From assembly GCF_029891575.1 (NCBI RefSeq), contig NZ_JARZHF010000002.1, positions 434,001-498,000 on the forward strand: a DNA stretch of 64,000 nt, in the 5' to 3' direction. The notes under the pieces were generated by a model that saw nothing but the letters and a program-made list of their open reading frames with translations, made no database searches and was not told the DNA's origin. The stretch is from Salipaludibacillus daqingensis. Its GTDB lineage: Bacteria > Bacillota > Bacilli > Bacillales > Salisediminibacteriaceae. A program made the translations under genes and the position numbers. Shown here one piece after another: positions 19,392 to 29,343 of this stretch. Position 1 is the first letter of the stretch; each line of letters starts with the position of its first letter.

Positions 19392-19454
19392 ATAAGAGCA
19401 AAGCTAAACTTTTATTTAACGATAAATCTTTTCCTAAAAAGAATTTGCTCTTAT
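19392..19454 (+). repeat. 11-bp inverted repeat in the yjbE leader
   Basis: ATAAGAGCAAA at 19392-19402 is fully complementary to TTTGCTCTTAT at 19444-19454, enclosing 41 bases, about 45 bases before the yjbE start. It may be a leader-RNA structure. I could not match it to the yybP-ykoY riboswitch, which controls some TerC genes. Confidence 0.45.
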
Positions 19455-19497
19455 TGAATTAAAACCCTGATATCAATGTTTAGAGAGGTGACATAAT

Positions 19498-20193
19498 ATG
19501 GATAGTGAAATAATTTGGACACTTTTAACCATTATTGGTATAGATATTATATTAGGTGGAGATAATGCAATCGTTGTAGCATTAGCTTGTAAAAATTTAC
19601 CGAAAGAATTACGAAATAAAGCAATCGTGCTAGGTATTATATTAGCGGTTGTAGCAAGAGCCAGTTTAACTCTCGTTGCGGTACAATTATTAAGTATCCC
19701 CTTTTTAATGCCTATAGGTGGAATATTTCTTATATGGATTGCTTTTCGTTTAATAAAGTCTAATGAAGATCATTCATCTTTTCCAGAAAACTCAAAAGTA
19801 AGGGATGCTATTAAAACGATTGTTATTGCAGATATTGTTATGGGGTTTGATAATGTGATTGCTGTTGCAGGAGCCGCTGAAGGGAATGCTGTATTAGTGC
19901 TTGTAGGACTGATTATTTCTGTTCCAATCATCATTTGGGGAAGTAAGATCATCTTATTTTTCATGACAAAATATCCACTCATCATATATTTTGGCGCTGC
20001 GATTTTACTTTATACTGCCGGTAAGATGATATTACATGAAGAAACGATTATATCCATTATCCAAATGAGTTTCTTCCCATTGAATTTTTTCATCCCATTG
20101 CTAATCATTGGAAGCTTATTACTTTTTTGGGTTAGCGATAAGATTAAAGGCGTTAACTGGTTATTTTTTCAAACTTCAAATAGAAAGAAATAA
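19498..20193 (+). CDS. yjbE: TerC-family integral membrane protein YjbE
   Basis: TerC-family proteins export divalent metals, with Mn2+ as the best supported substrate, often to metallate exported enzymes. The 231 residues contain seven or so helices and the two signature acidic motifs: GGDNAIVV in the first half and GFDNVIAV in the second. AGAGGTGAC precedes the ATG at 19498. It converges on spxA, as in B. subtilis, across a shared terminator. Confidence 0.9.
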   Translation: MDSEIIWTLLTIIGIDIILGGDNAIVVALACKNLPKELRNKAIVLGIILAVVARASLTLVAVQLLSIPFLMPIGGIFLIWIAFRLIKSNEDHSSFPENSKVRDAIKTIVIADIVMGFDNVIAVAGAAEGNAVLVLVGLIISVPIIIWGSKIILFFMTKYPLIIYFGAAILLYTAGKMILHEETIISIIQMSFFPLNFFIPLLIIGSLLLFWVSDKIKGVNWLFFQTSNRKK

Positions 20194-20224
20194 AACCTTC
20201 CGTCATTGAAATACGGAAGGTTTT
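20192..20224. terminator. bidirectional terminator between yjbE and spxA
   Basis: AAAACCTTCCGT pairs perfectly with ACGGAAGGTTTT around nine bases. Confidence 0.88.
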
Positions 20225-20227
20225 GAT

Positions 20228-20629
20228 TTATTCATTAACTAGACGTTTTGTAGCTTCTTGTAATTGAAATGTACGAACTTTCCTTGGAAGGAATCGGCGA
20301 ATTTCAGCTTCATTGTAACCAACTTGAATTCGCTTCTCATCAAGAATGATCGGTCTTCTCAACAAACCAGGATGATCACTAATTAATTGAAAAAGTTGTT
20401 GAAGAGGCATTGCGTCTAATTCAACATCCAATTCTTGAAACACTTTAGATCGTGTTGAAATAATTTCATCAGTACCGTCCTCTGTCATTCGAATAACTTG
20501 TTTCACTTCCTCAACTGACAATGGATCTGAGAAAAGGTTTCTTTCAACGAATTCAATATTATGTTCCTCTAACCAAGCTTTAGCTTTACGACATGATGTG
20601 CAACTAGGGGATGTAAATAATGTTACCAT
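20228..20629 (-). CDS. spxA: redox-sensing transcriptional regulator Spx
   Basis: Spx binds the alpha subunit of RNA polymerase and turns on thiol-stress genes. It is of the ArsC-like fold with the redox switch Cys-x2-Cys in [13 protein letters not shown] at residues 7-16 and the conserved [12 protein letters not shown]. The 133 residues and the near-identity of the N-terminal half to B. subtilis Spx make the call firm. The start at 20629 matches homologues beginning MVTLFTSP and has GGGAGAAA upstream; the longer frame to 20647 does not fit. Confidence 0.97.
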   Translation of the reverse strand: MVTLFTSPSCTSCRKAKAWLEEHNIEFVERNLFSDPLSVEEVKQVIRMTEDGTDEIISTRSKVFQELDVELDAMPLQQLFQLISDHPGLLRRPIILDEKRIQVGYNEAEIRRFLPRKVRTFQLQEATKRLVNE

Positions 20630-21177
20630 GTAAATTTCTCCCTTCAATTAAAAATGTTAGTCGTTCCATCTATATATCATTCATTAAAGACATTTTCTAT
20701 TTACAATTATTATTATACTATAAATAATTTAAAATGAAAAGCCTTTATTACAAAAACATTGTACAATTATTAGACACTCTGTATAAGTATAGGTGCCCAC
20801 ATAGAGTTTACTTCCCGATTTAAAGATAATTAAACCTAAATTATAAATCATTTTCACCTATCTGCAATATATGTTAAGGATACTATTATGTATTTAAATC
20901 TACCGTTACAAAGTTTAGATAAACAATTCAATTACTTACATTATCTTGATTGGTAATGCAATAAGAAAACGCATTCCTTTTATTTAGTTTCTATAAGTTA
21001 ACCATATCACATTTTCAATTAAATATATATATTATCAATTAGATTTTTGTACTTCATACAACTTTATTTGTCTTTGAATAAAACTAGGTGTAGTTCTCTT
21101 CCGTTTTTGCTATCATTTATCAAAATTTTTTTCCTTTTATAAAAGAAGTTTGTTTAGAATAAATGATTAGATAATAA
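20630..21177. other. AT-rich intergenic region upstream of spxA
   Basis: About 550 bases without a supported gene. It is very AT-rich and should hold the spxA promoter or promoters. I see no convincing hairpin, repeat or ORF with a ribosome site. Confidence 0.5.
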
Positions 21178-21208
21178 TGAAAAACCAGTCCTTGAAAACA
21201 AGAACTGG
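21178..21208 (-). terminator. terminator after the 43-aa ORF
   Basis: Read on the minus strand, CCAGTTCTTG pairs with CAAGGACTGG (one G-T pair) around TTTT and is followed by TTTTT. Confidence 0.7.
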
Positions 21209-21220
21209 CCTTTAATTCCG

Positions 21221-21352
21221 TCAAGCACTCCATCTACATTGAGACACTGGCTGTTTTTTGGGGATCTTATTCACTTCTTCATCCCATTTCCGTTTCAGTA
21301 AATCTTTCCAAAGAACTTTCTTTCTTGCCCTCTTTTTAGCCCTGCTCCCCAT
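21221..21352 (-). CDS. small basic protein, 43 aa, possibly iron-regulated
   Basis: The frame begins MGSRAKKRARKKVLWKDLLK and ends QCRWSA. A strong GGAAGGAG ribosome site precedes it and an intrinsic terminator follows, so it looks like a complete small transcription unit. A candidate Fur box lies 39-58 bases upstream of the start. Small basic Fur-controlled peptides (FbpA, FbpB and FbpC) are known in B. subtilis, but I cannot show homology. It is unassigned. Confidence 0.5.
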   Translation of the reverse strand: MGSRAKKRARKKVLWKDLLKRKWDEEVNKIPKKQPVSQCRWSA

Positions 21353-21390
21353 GCAAAACACGCTCCTTCCTTAAAGTGTTTTGATTAAGA

Positions 21391-21410
21391 TACAGATGAT
21401 TATCATCAGC
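21391..21410. promoter_or_regulatory. candidate Fur-type box
   Basis: The minus strand has ATGATAATCAT, which is the core of the 19-base Fur consensus; the flanks match poorly. GATGAT-T-ATCATC forms a palindrome. It lies just upstream of the 43-aa gene. Confidence 0.35.
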
Positions 21411-21439
21411 CTAACAGTGTGCTAGACGGAACGACAAAA

Positions 21440-22006
21440 TTAAGATGTTGGTTCTTTTTTAGTTTCTTCATCATAGCTTAACACTTCTTCTACAGATTCA
21501 TACGCTTCTCCATATAATTCTTTATCTTTATACGTATGAATCGTTTCATACGTTTGACACATCTTGTTATAAATACTCTCTTCTGATTCATCTATTGGAG
21601 ACCAATAAAGGATTTCCATTTCATTGATTTCACCTGTATTCAGCGATTTTCTTGAATAACCTATAGACTTCGCATGTTTGAATCCTTCTCTACTATAAAA
21701 ACGTTGTCTTTTTTCGCTATCTGTATCTTCGTAGTCAATTGGTTCCACTTCTAAAATAATTGGCTTGCCGTTTGCTTTTAATTTATTAAGCAATTTCTTA
21801 CCTAGCCCTTGTCCTCTAGCATCTTTGGAAACAAATAAATAATCGATAAATGTGAAGTCATCCATTTCAACATACATAAGAACGTGTAAAGGACTTTCAT
21901 CTTTTTTATAAATTTTCTTCTTTTCTTTTAAAAGAAGTTCAATATGCTCTTTTGATTTCATTTCCTCAATCGGAAAATATTGATTTAATTTCTCGTACCA
22001 ATTCAT
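21440..22006 (-). CDS. yjbC: GNAT-type acetyltransferase YjbC
   Basis: YjbC carries an N-acetyltransferase domain with the acetyl-CoA loop RGQGLGKKLLNKL (about residues 62-74) and the strand LFVSKDA before it. Its substrate is unknown; in B. subtilis yjbC is cotranscribed with spx and responds to several stress factors. Here a 43-aa gene with its own terminator separates it from spxA, so cotranscription is less certain. The 188-residue protein has a Glu-rich C-terminal tail. Confidence 0.85.
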   Translation of the reverse strand: MNWYEKLNQYFPIEEMKSKEHIELLLKEKKKIYKKDESPLHVLMYVEMDDFTFIDYLFVSKDARGQGLGKKLLNKLKANGKPIILEVEPIDYEDTDSEKRQRFYSREGFKHAKSIGYSRKSLNTGEINEMEILYWSPIDESEESIYNKMCQTYETIHTYKDKELYGEAYESVEEVLSYDEETKKEPTS

Positions 22007-22332
22007 TTATTTGACCTCCATTATTGTATCTCTACTCTTATTATATGCTTTTTTAACGATTTCATAAAGGGGATTGTCGCTTAATATAGGTAGTTCTATC
22101 CTCCTTAGTTATAAAGAACCTAACTATATCGTATATAATGCTACAATTCCTCTATCATTCGACTTTATACAAGTAAATAAGATTAGAGGTAACATTGACG
22201 AAGCTTACTATTCCTCCATTTCACTGTCTCTTTTACGGGGGAAATACAACTAAGAGGTCATCATACACTTCATCAAATGCTTTCTTGAAACACCACCTCA
22301 ACCAACGCCATCATAAACGCTCCATTTCCTCC

Positions 22333-22371
22333 AAAAAAACACCGCATAATAACCTCATGCAGTGTTTTTTT
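22333..22371 (-). terminator. terminator after the glycosidase-like gene
   Basis: On the minus strand AACACTGCAT pairs with ATGCGGTGTT (one G-T pair) and is followed by T7. The remaining bases between 22007 and 22332 hold no gene I can support. Confidence 0.75.
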
Positions 22372-22381
22372 AACCTATATC

Positions 22382-23608
22382 CTATTCATCACCTAACTCT
22401 AGATCAAGCATATAATCTACGCCTTCAGAGTATCTATTTCCGGCATTCCATAATAGAAATTCATGAATATCATTGTCATATAATGCTTGGATCTGTGCTT
22501 CCACTTCATCTTTACCATAATTTAAGTAATTTCCAGAACCTAGGTAAGAAGCTGTGAAATCTTGAAGCCAAGGTCTTGAAACTGGTGGGTCATCTAATGC
22601 TCCTAACACTTCATTTTCAACTTGCGAATATTCATCGACCAATTCATATGGATAAAGGTCTGGCTTATCTAATCCAAAATAAGGCGTCCAATGACTTGGG
22701 TAAATCATCGAAGAAATGACATCTACATTTTCAGAAATACTAGAGAAATTTTGACCAATACCCGGCGCTTCAGAAATCGTTGCCGCATATCCAAAAATAT
22801 CAACAGAAACATCCACGTCATAAGGTTCCAATTTTTCCCTAGCATATTTAACAAATTCTGTTACAGCGGTCACTCGTCTTTGCACATTTTCTTCAGGATT
22901 ATCCGTGAAGTCTCCACCATCATAATCTAAAATGTCATCTCTATTTTCAAATCCTTCAGGGAAACGAACATAATCAAATTGTATTTCTTGAAATCCCATC
23001 TCCGCAGCTTTGATAGCAATATCAACATTATATTCCCATACTTCTTCCATAAATGGGTTTACAAACGCTTCGCCTCTTCTATTTTTCCAAACTTCTCCAT
23101 TTTCTTTAAAAGACAACTCTGGCTGACTTTCAGCTAATACTGTATCTTTAAAAACAACGATTCGTGCGATTGGATAAATTTCATGTTCTTCCAATGTAGA
23201 CATCATCTCTTCTGGATCACCAATCATACGTTGAGAAATGTCATAATACGGGTCGTCTTCTTCAGGTCTATACGTTAAGTACCCATCATCATCTTTAATA
23301 TCGATAACCATCGCATTCAAAGCTGTTGAGTCCAACAAATCTAATAAATCATTAAATCTTGATCCTCCAGCTGAATGACCTGTGACGAAAACACCTCTCA
23401 CAGCATCAGGATAGTTAAACGTGTAACCTGAATCAAAAGTGTAGCGAGCTACTCTCTCTGGCCATCCTCTTTCTTCCAAAACTGTTTGTTTCTCTGTGTG
23501 TAAAGTGACGGATTTTGTCTCTTCCTCAGCCTGAACAAAAGATGGTGCAAACCATACCATTGTCGCAAACATCATTGAACTCATTAAATAATACCTTTTT
23601 TTCCCCAT
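22382..23608 (-). CDS. secreted glycosidase-like protein (DUF4015)
   Basis: The N-terminal 27 residues form a signal peptide ending near VQAEEE. The rest resembles DUF4015 proteins, thought to be TIM-barrel glycoside hydrolases. Support includes RGVFVTGHSAGG, AMVIDIKDDDG, ARIVVFKD, QFDYVRFPEGF and DVDVSVDIFGYAA, in which acidic residues end barrel strands as in catalytic sites of this type. The substrate is unknown; a cell-wall or extracellular polysaccharide is likely. It has 408 residues and its own terminator. Confidence 0.82.
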   Translation of the reverse strand: MGKKRYYLMSSMMFATMVWFAPSFVQAEEETKSVTLHTEKQTVLEERGWPERVARYTFDSGYTFNYPDAVRGVFVTGHSAGGSRFNDLLDLLDSTALNAMVIDIKDDDGYLTYRPEEDDPYYDISQRMIGDPEEMMSTLEEHEIYPIARIVVFKDTVLAESQPELSFKENGEVWKNRRGEAFVNPFMEEVWEYNVDIAIKAAEMGFQEIQFDYVRFPEGFENRDDILDYDGGDFTDNPEENVQRRVTAVTEFVKYAREKLEPYDVDVSVDIFGYAATISEAPGIGQNFSSISENVDVISSMIYPSHWTPYFGLDKPDLYPYELVDEYSQVENEVLGALDDPPVSRPWLQDFTASYLGSGNYLNYGKDEVEAQIQALYDNDIHEFLLWNAGNRYSEGVDYMLDLELGDE

Positions 23609-23997
23609 TTACGTTCCCTGCCTTTACCAAATGTAGTTAATTTATATAAGATGTCAAAATAGCAAAACCTAAAAATATGGTTCCATGTTATGTAAATAAT
23701 TAGTATTAATCTGCATCTATTAATTTTTTTGCTATTAAATTTCTTTACTTGATAAATTATACATTGAAAATCATACTTTACCAATGGATATTTTAGAGCA
23801 TTCTTAAAAAATTATTCCTAAAGTCGCTTCATTGTAGAGGTCGAAACCTGTTTCAAACTTTTGAAAAGAGGAAAAATACCTATATTACGTGTGAATGGAT
23901 CGATAAACAAAGAGTACCCTCTCAGAGTAGAATGAAAATACGTTTTTACTCCATTCTCAAATAGTCGGAAATAGTTTTAAACCACTTAGTTTTCCTT

Positions 23998-24026
23998 TTG
24001 ACATTAAAGGTATCAAAAGCTATAAT
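23998..24026 (+). promoter_or_regulatory. sigma-A promoter before the HD-domain gene
   Basis: TTGACA at 23998-24003 and TATAAT at 24021-24026 are both perfect and separated by 17 bases. Confidence 0.85.
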
Positions 24027-24064
24027 ATTGAACAATATATTTTTTTAAGCATAGGAGTAGATGC

Positions 24065-24613
24065 ATGATGAAACGAGTAACATTAATGGAAATATTTGAA
24101 CATCATATCGCTCAAAAATATGTAAGACGCGCAGGTTTAGCCCATGCTATCTCAGCTGCTTATCACGCTTATAAATTCTCTCTAGAATATGGGGTCAATC
24201 CCGATTTAGCTACAAAAGCAGCGTTTTTACATGACATAGGTCATTATACATGGTATCGGAATGGACAGTGGGATTATAATTTATACAAAGAAAATGATAT
24301 CCACGCCATTAAAGGAGCTGAAAGAGCTCATAAACTACTTATCCGCTTGGACGAAAACCCTGTTGCCGCAAAAGAAATTGCTCTAGCTATCTTGCTTCAC
24401 ACTGATTCATATTTGCCTGAACAAGGGATTCAATTAGAACCGCTCCAAAAAGTAGTGGCTCTCGCTGATACGGTAGATGAAGAACCTGGTGGTGCACACC
24501 ACTACAGAAAAATTTCTGACGAAAAAGCAAAAAAAATGATTCAAAAACTAGATGATAAAATAATGGAGCATTTGAATAAAGAAAAAATCAAAAATCAAGC
24601 AACGATGAATTAA
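24065..24613 (+). CDS. HD-domain phosphohydrolase
   Basis: HD-domain proteins are metal-dependent phosphohydrolases acting on nucleotides or similar compounds. Visible metal ligands are the His in LAHAISAAYHAY, the HD pair in AAFLHDIGHYTW, later His residues in HAIKGAERAH and LLHTDSYLP, and an Asp in ALADTVDEE. The 182 residues have no extra domain. A consensus sigma-A promoter lies 39 bases upstream, so it should be expressed strongly in growth. The substrate cannot be inferred. Confidence 0.8.
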   Translation: MMKRVTLMEIFEHHIAQKYVRRAGLAHAISAAYHAYKFSLEYGVNPDLATKAAFLHDIGHYTWYRNGQWDYNLYKENDIHAIKGAERAHKLLIRLDENPVAAKEIALAILLHTDSYLPEQGIQLEPLQKVVALADTVDEEPGGAHHYRKISDEKAKKMIQKLDDKIMEHLNKEKIKNQATMN

Positions 24614-24690
24614 TTCTCTTAGTTTTTGTTGCTATTTCTATTTAATCATGCTACATTTTATTTAATTAAGCAAAAACAGAATTTGTAAAT

Positions 24691-24797
24691 AAAAAGGGGA
24701 GTAGCGACCTTTTGGTTTATGAGCCGTCATGACAGCACTAGTAAAATAAGTGCTCGGTTCATAAAACTTTGGAATCCAAAGTACGCAAGACCTTTTT
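24691..24797 (+). ncRNA. yybP-ykoY family (Mn2+) riboswitch aptamer
   Basis: The conserved GGGGAGTAGCG is at 24696-24706 and the 3' element CGCAAGACC at 24785-24793, with two helices between. P1 pairs AAAAAGG (24691-24697) with CCTTTTT (24791-24797). The same 3' strand also belongs to a terminator stem, so binding of Mn2+ should favour P1 and prevent termination. It precedes a cation exchanger gene, which fits the role of this family in manganese homeostasis. Confidence 0.85.
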
Positions 24798-24851
24798 ATG
24801 AAACAACCTCAGGTGTAACTGAGGCTTTTTCATAAAAAGGTCTGTTTTTTT
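24789..24851 (+). terminator. riboswitch-controlled terminator
   Basis: GACCTTTTTATGAAA pairs with TTTCATAAAAAGGTC (24828-24842), with an inner CCTCAG/CTGAGG helix, followed by T7. Its 5' arm overlaps P1 of the aptamer, so the two structures exclude each other. Confidence 0.85.
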
Positions 24852-24877
24852 GTGGAAAATACAAAGGAGCCCTGTAT

Positions 24878-25876
24878 ATGATTTATTTTATGTTTATTTT
24901 AGCCGCTGCTTTTACCGTAATAGCCGCCATAAGACTTTCTACTTATGCGGATATTATATCAGAAAGAACTTCCCTTGGAGGGATGATGGTTGGTACGATT
25001 CTCCTTGCTGGAGCAACTTCTCTTCCAGAAGTAACGACAAGCCTAACTGCCATTGCTGTGAATAACCCCGATATCGCCGTAAGTAATGTTTTAGGAAGTA
25101 ATTTATTTAATTTATTTATTCTTGCGGGGTTAGATCTTTATTATCGAAAACATAAATTATTTGCAAAAGTAGGAACAAGTCATTTATCAACGGGGTTTAT
25201 GAGCTTTGCATTAACCGGGATAATCTTTGTTGCTATGGTATTCCCTACTGGGTATCATTTTATGAATATTGGTTTAGAGATGTACTTTCTTGTTTTATTT
25301 TATTTCATTGGAATGAAATGGCTCATCATGAATCAAAAAGATGAGGTGTTCAGCGAAGTCGCTCCAACAAGCGAATCCACCTACCATACAGGTGCCATTT
25401 CATTAAGAAGAGCTAAAATAAGTTTTGGAATATCTGCCTTCGTTATCTTTATCTCAGGTTCTTTATTAACAATATATGGTGATGCCATCGCGGTGTCTTC
25501 TGGATTAAGTTCTAGTTTTATTGGTACATTTTTGATTGCAGGTGCTACCTCTTTACCTGAAGCTGTCACCGTTATTGTTGCCATACAATTAGCTAATTAT
25601 CACTTAGCCGTAGGAAATATTTTAGGAAGTAATTTGTTTAATATTTTAATTCTAGTATTATCTGATCTATTTTTTAGAAGTGGACCAATTTTATCCTTTG
25701 TTCACCCGATTACAACCTTATCAGTTGTAGCTGTATTATTATTAAATATCCTAGTTATTGTTGGTATGATTCTCTCTCAATCGGGTCGATTTAATGGCAA
25801 ACTTTATTCCGTTCCATCAATTATTGTTCTCAGCTTTTATCTTCTACTGAGTTTTATTATATTTGTACTAAGTTAA
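24878..25876 (+). CDS. Na+/Ca2+ exchanger-family cation transporter, probably Mn2+ export
   Basis: The 332-residue protein is a member of the Ca2+:cation antiporter family (YrbG type), with ten or so helices in two inverted halves. Each half carries the alpha repeat: GATSLPEVTTS...GSNLFNLF and GATSLPEAVTV...GSNLFNIL, where the Glu residues bind the cation. AAAGGAG lies eight bases before the ATG. Control by a Mn2+-type riboswitch suggests that manganese, rather than calcium, is a physiological substrate (inference). Confidence 0.87.
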   Translation: MIYFMFILAAAFTVIAAIRLSTYADIISERTSLGGMMVGTILLAGATSLPEVTTSLTAIAVNNPDIAVSNVLGSNLFNLFILAGLDLYYRKHKLFAKVGTSHLSTGFMSFALTGIIFVAMVFPTGYHFMNIGLEMYFLVLFYFIGMKWLIMNQKDEVFSEVAPTSESTYHTGAISLRRAKISFGISAFVIFISGSLLTIYGDAIAVSSGLSSSFIGTFLIAGATSLPEAVTVIVAIQLANYHLAVGNILGSNLFNILILVLSDLFFRSGPILSFVHPITTLSVVAVLLLNILVIVGMILSQSGRFNGKLYSVPSIIVLSFYLLLSFIIFVLS

Positions 25877-25910
25877 AGAGTTGTTAATGATCTTATTTAT
25901 CTTCTTTCTC

Positions 25911-25946
25911 CTCATTAAAGATAATTTAATTATTTTCTTTAATGAG
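25911..25946. terminator. inverted repeat at the converging ends of exchanger and thioredoxin-like gene
   Basis: CTCATTAAAG pairs with CTTTAATGAG around 16 bases; the last codons of the leftward gene lie inside it. AT-rich, so only a moderate terminator. Confidence 0.5.
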
Positions 25947-26468
25947 GTGTATATATTTATCAGCAGGAACCAACCCGTCCATTCGCTTTACCATTTCTCC
26001 TTTTTCATTTACATAAAAACTTGTTGGTATTCCTAATACTCGAAATTGTTTTTGTGCATCTCCTTTGATATCTAATGCAATAAATATGTCAGTTGAATCA
26101 ATTTTTTCTATATACTCTTCCACAGCAGATACCGCGCTCTCTTCTTCTGTCAAATTTATTGCTACAACTTGAACATCCATATTCGAGAACTCTTCAGATG
26201 CAAACTGTAATTCTCCCCATTGTTGTTCACAAACATGACACCAAGATGTGAAAAAGAATAAAATCGTTTTTTTTCCTTGAAAACGGTCCATCTTTATTCT
26301 CTCTCCATCAACTGTTGCTAAAGAGATATCATTTAAAATGTAAGATTGCTCAACTTCTTTCTCAGACATCGCCCTCTCAACGACAACCCACTCATGGCTC
26401 GAATTCAAATAAAAAAAACCAGCAACACACAGAATCAGTAATAATGCCGACCATTTCACTTGTTGCAT
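25926..26468 (-). CDS. membrane-anchored thioredoxin-like protein (TlpA/ResA type)
   Basis: An N-terminal membrane anchor (about residues 5-22) is followed by an extracytoplasmic thioredoxin-like domain. The redox motif is SWCHVCEQ, the cis-Pro segment VLGIPTSFYVN lies 75 residues later, and the stretch KKTILFFFTSWC is typical of ResA and TlpA. It should reduce disulfides outside the membrane, for example for cytochrome c assembly. The ATG at 26468 follows an unusual AGAGGGGGGA run, complementary to the C6 loop of the candidate sRNA at 52961-53176. Confidence 0.82.
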   Translation of the reverse strand: MQQVKWSALLLILCVAGFFYLNSSHEWVVVERAMSEKEVEQSYILNDISLATVDGERIKMDRFQGKKTILFFFTSWCHVCEQQWGELQFASEEFSNMDVQVVAINLTEEESAVSAVEEYIEKIDSTDIFIALDIKGDAQKQFRVLGIPTSFYVNEKGEMVKRMDGLVPADKYIHLIKENN

Positions 26469-26532
26469 AAAATTAAATCCCCCCTCTATCACAACGTATG
26501 TGACAAAGGAGGGACAAAGTACAAGTTTTACG

Positions 26533-27681
26533 TTAGCCTTTTAATTTAGATGTGAATTTATCAACAGCTAATGCAATCGCACCATCCCCAGTAACGTTTG
26601 CTGCAGTACCAAAGCTATCTTGCGCCATATAAAGAGCAATCATCAAACCAACAGCCGCTTCACTAAAACCAAGCATAGATGTCAAAATACCGATCGCTGC
26701 CATAATCGCTCCTCCAGGAACTCCAGGTGCTGCGATCATGATTACGCCTAACATAGCAATCACTGGTAGCATCGTAAAGAAATTTGGTACTGTATATCCG
26801 TCAAGAACGGACATGACAGCAACAGAACAACTTACAATCGTGATAACACTTCCTGACAAATGAATAGTTGCACTAAGTGGCACACTGAAGTTTGCCACTT
26901 CTTCTCTTACTCCATTTTGTTTCGCTTGTTTTAATGTAACTGGAATTGTTGCCGCACTGCTCATTGTCCCTAAAGCTGTAAAATAAGCAGGCAACATTGT
27001 TTTTAATAATGTCATTGGATTCCTTCCAACAAGGCTTCCAGCAACCACATACTGAACGGACAACCAAACCCAATGAGTTACAATGGCAACGACAAGCACA
27101 ATACCAAACACTTGCAATGTATCAAACACAGTCCCTTCTGCTGCTAATTCTGCGAATATCCCTGCAATGTAAAAAGGAAGCAATGGAATGATAATTTTGG
27201 TTATTACTAATTCTACAATTGACTTCCCTTCATCAAACACTCGAATTAAAAATTCACTTTGAAGTTTGGCCATCCCAATCCCAAATAAAAATGCAAAAAC
27301 GAGAGCTGTAATTACTCCCATTAACGGTTCAATTTCAAATGAAAAGTAGCCTTGTAATCCTGCCCCTTCTTCTGGAACTGCTCCATCTGAAGCAATCATT
27401 GGCATAACTATTGTTGCAACAAAAAATGCCACTATACCTGCCAATAGTGTTGAAAGGTAAGCAGTACCTACCGTCATCCCAACTAATTTACCAGATTCAT
27501 TTCCTAGTTTTGATACTCCTGAAGCGATAAAGAATAAAATAATGAGCGGAATCATAAATCCAATAAACTGACCAAAGACATCTTTAAATGTTAGAAGAGC
27601 TCTGATCATCCATTCAAATCCAACTAAGCCTAAAATCACACCTAACAAAATACCTGTAACTAATTTTAAAATAAGTTTCAT
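26533..27681 (-). CDS. dicarboxylate/amino acid:cation symporter (DAACS)
   Basis: The protein takes up dicarboxylates or acidic or neutral amino acids with Na+ or H+. It has eight helices and two hairpin loops; the serine-rich hairpin HP1 appears as GTMSSAATIPVT and the HP2 region as APGVPGGAIMAAIG, with the later AQDSFGTAANVTGDGAIA containing the conserved Asp and Asn. The length, 382 aa, is slightly short for GltP/GltT but matches SstT-like forms. GAAGGAGAG before the ATG at 27681 decides the start. Confidence 0.88.
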   Translation of the reverse strand: MKLILKLVTGILLGVILGLVGFEWMIRALLTFKDVFGQFIGFMIPLIILFFIASGVSKLGNESGKLVGMTVGTAYLSTLLAGIVAFFVATIVMPMIASDGAVPEEGAGLQGYFSFEIEPLMGVITALVFAFLFGIGMAKLQSEFLIRVFDEGKSIVELVITKIIIPLLPFYIAGIFAELAAEGTVFDTLQVFGIVLVVAIVTHWVWLSVQYVVAGSLVGRNPMTLLKTMLPAYFTALGTMSSAATIPVTLKQAKQNGVREEVANFSVPLSATIHLSGSVITIVSCSVAVMSVLDGYTVPNFFTMLPVIAMLGVIMIAAPGVPGGAIMAAIGILTSMLGFSEAAVGLMIALYMAQDSFGTAANVTGDGAIALAVDKFTSKLKG

Positions 27682-27819
27682 ATGATTTCTCTCTCCTTCA
27701 CAGACCGTCCTCGACAAATGGACATTTGTTTTTTCAAGCAAGTACACTTTATATTGCCTTTTTTATGATGATATATCAAGCCGATAGAAAAAAGTCGCAA
27801 TTTTAAATTTATTTGCTGT

Positions 27820-27848
27820 TTGCTTTTTAGATGAAGGCATCGTATAAT
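27820..27848 (+). promoter_or_regulatory. sigma-A promoter of trpS
   Basis: TTGCTT and a perfect TATAAT at 27843-27848 are separated by 17 bases; the T-box leader starts about 12 bases later. Confidence 0.65.
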
Positions 27849-27865
27849 AACTTTTAGTAAAAAAA

Positions 27866-29222
<1,357 letters not shown>

Positions 29223-29292
29223 GCCGTTCATGAATGAACTAATTTCTTAGTATTTAATGGGAACAATAAACATAGAAGACTATTCATTTAGC

Positions 29293-29335
29293 AACAAACA
29301 AAAAGGAACAGGTACTCTGTTCCTTTTTGTTTGTT
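29293..29335. terminator. bidirectional terminator between trpS and yjbA
   Basis: A 19-bp perfect stem (AACAAACAAAAAGGAACAG and its complement) around five bases. Confidence 0.88.
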
Positions 29336-29343
29336 AAACATTT

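Noticed and set aside
22195-22557. 120-residue plus-strand ORF
   Set aside because: More than half lies antisense to the glycosidase-like gene and its terminator, and it starts with TTG and has a His/Ser-rich composition typical of an antisense shadow.
26488-26503. TCACA-N5-TGTGA inverted element before the thioredoxin-like gene
   Set aside because: The half-sites face the wrong way for Fnr (TGTGA...TCACA is needed) and the spacing is five, so I do not call it an Fnr box.
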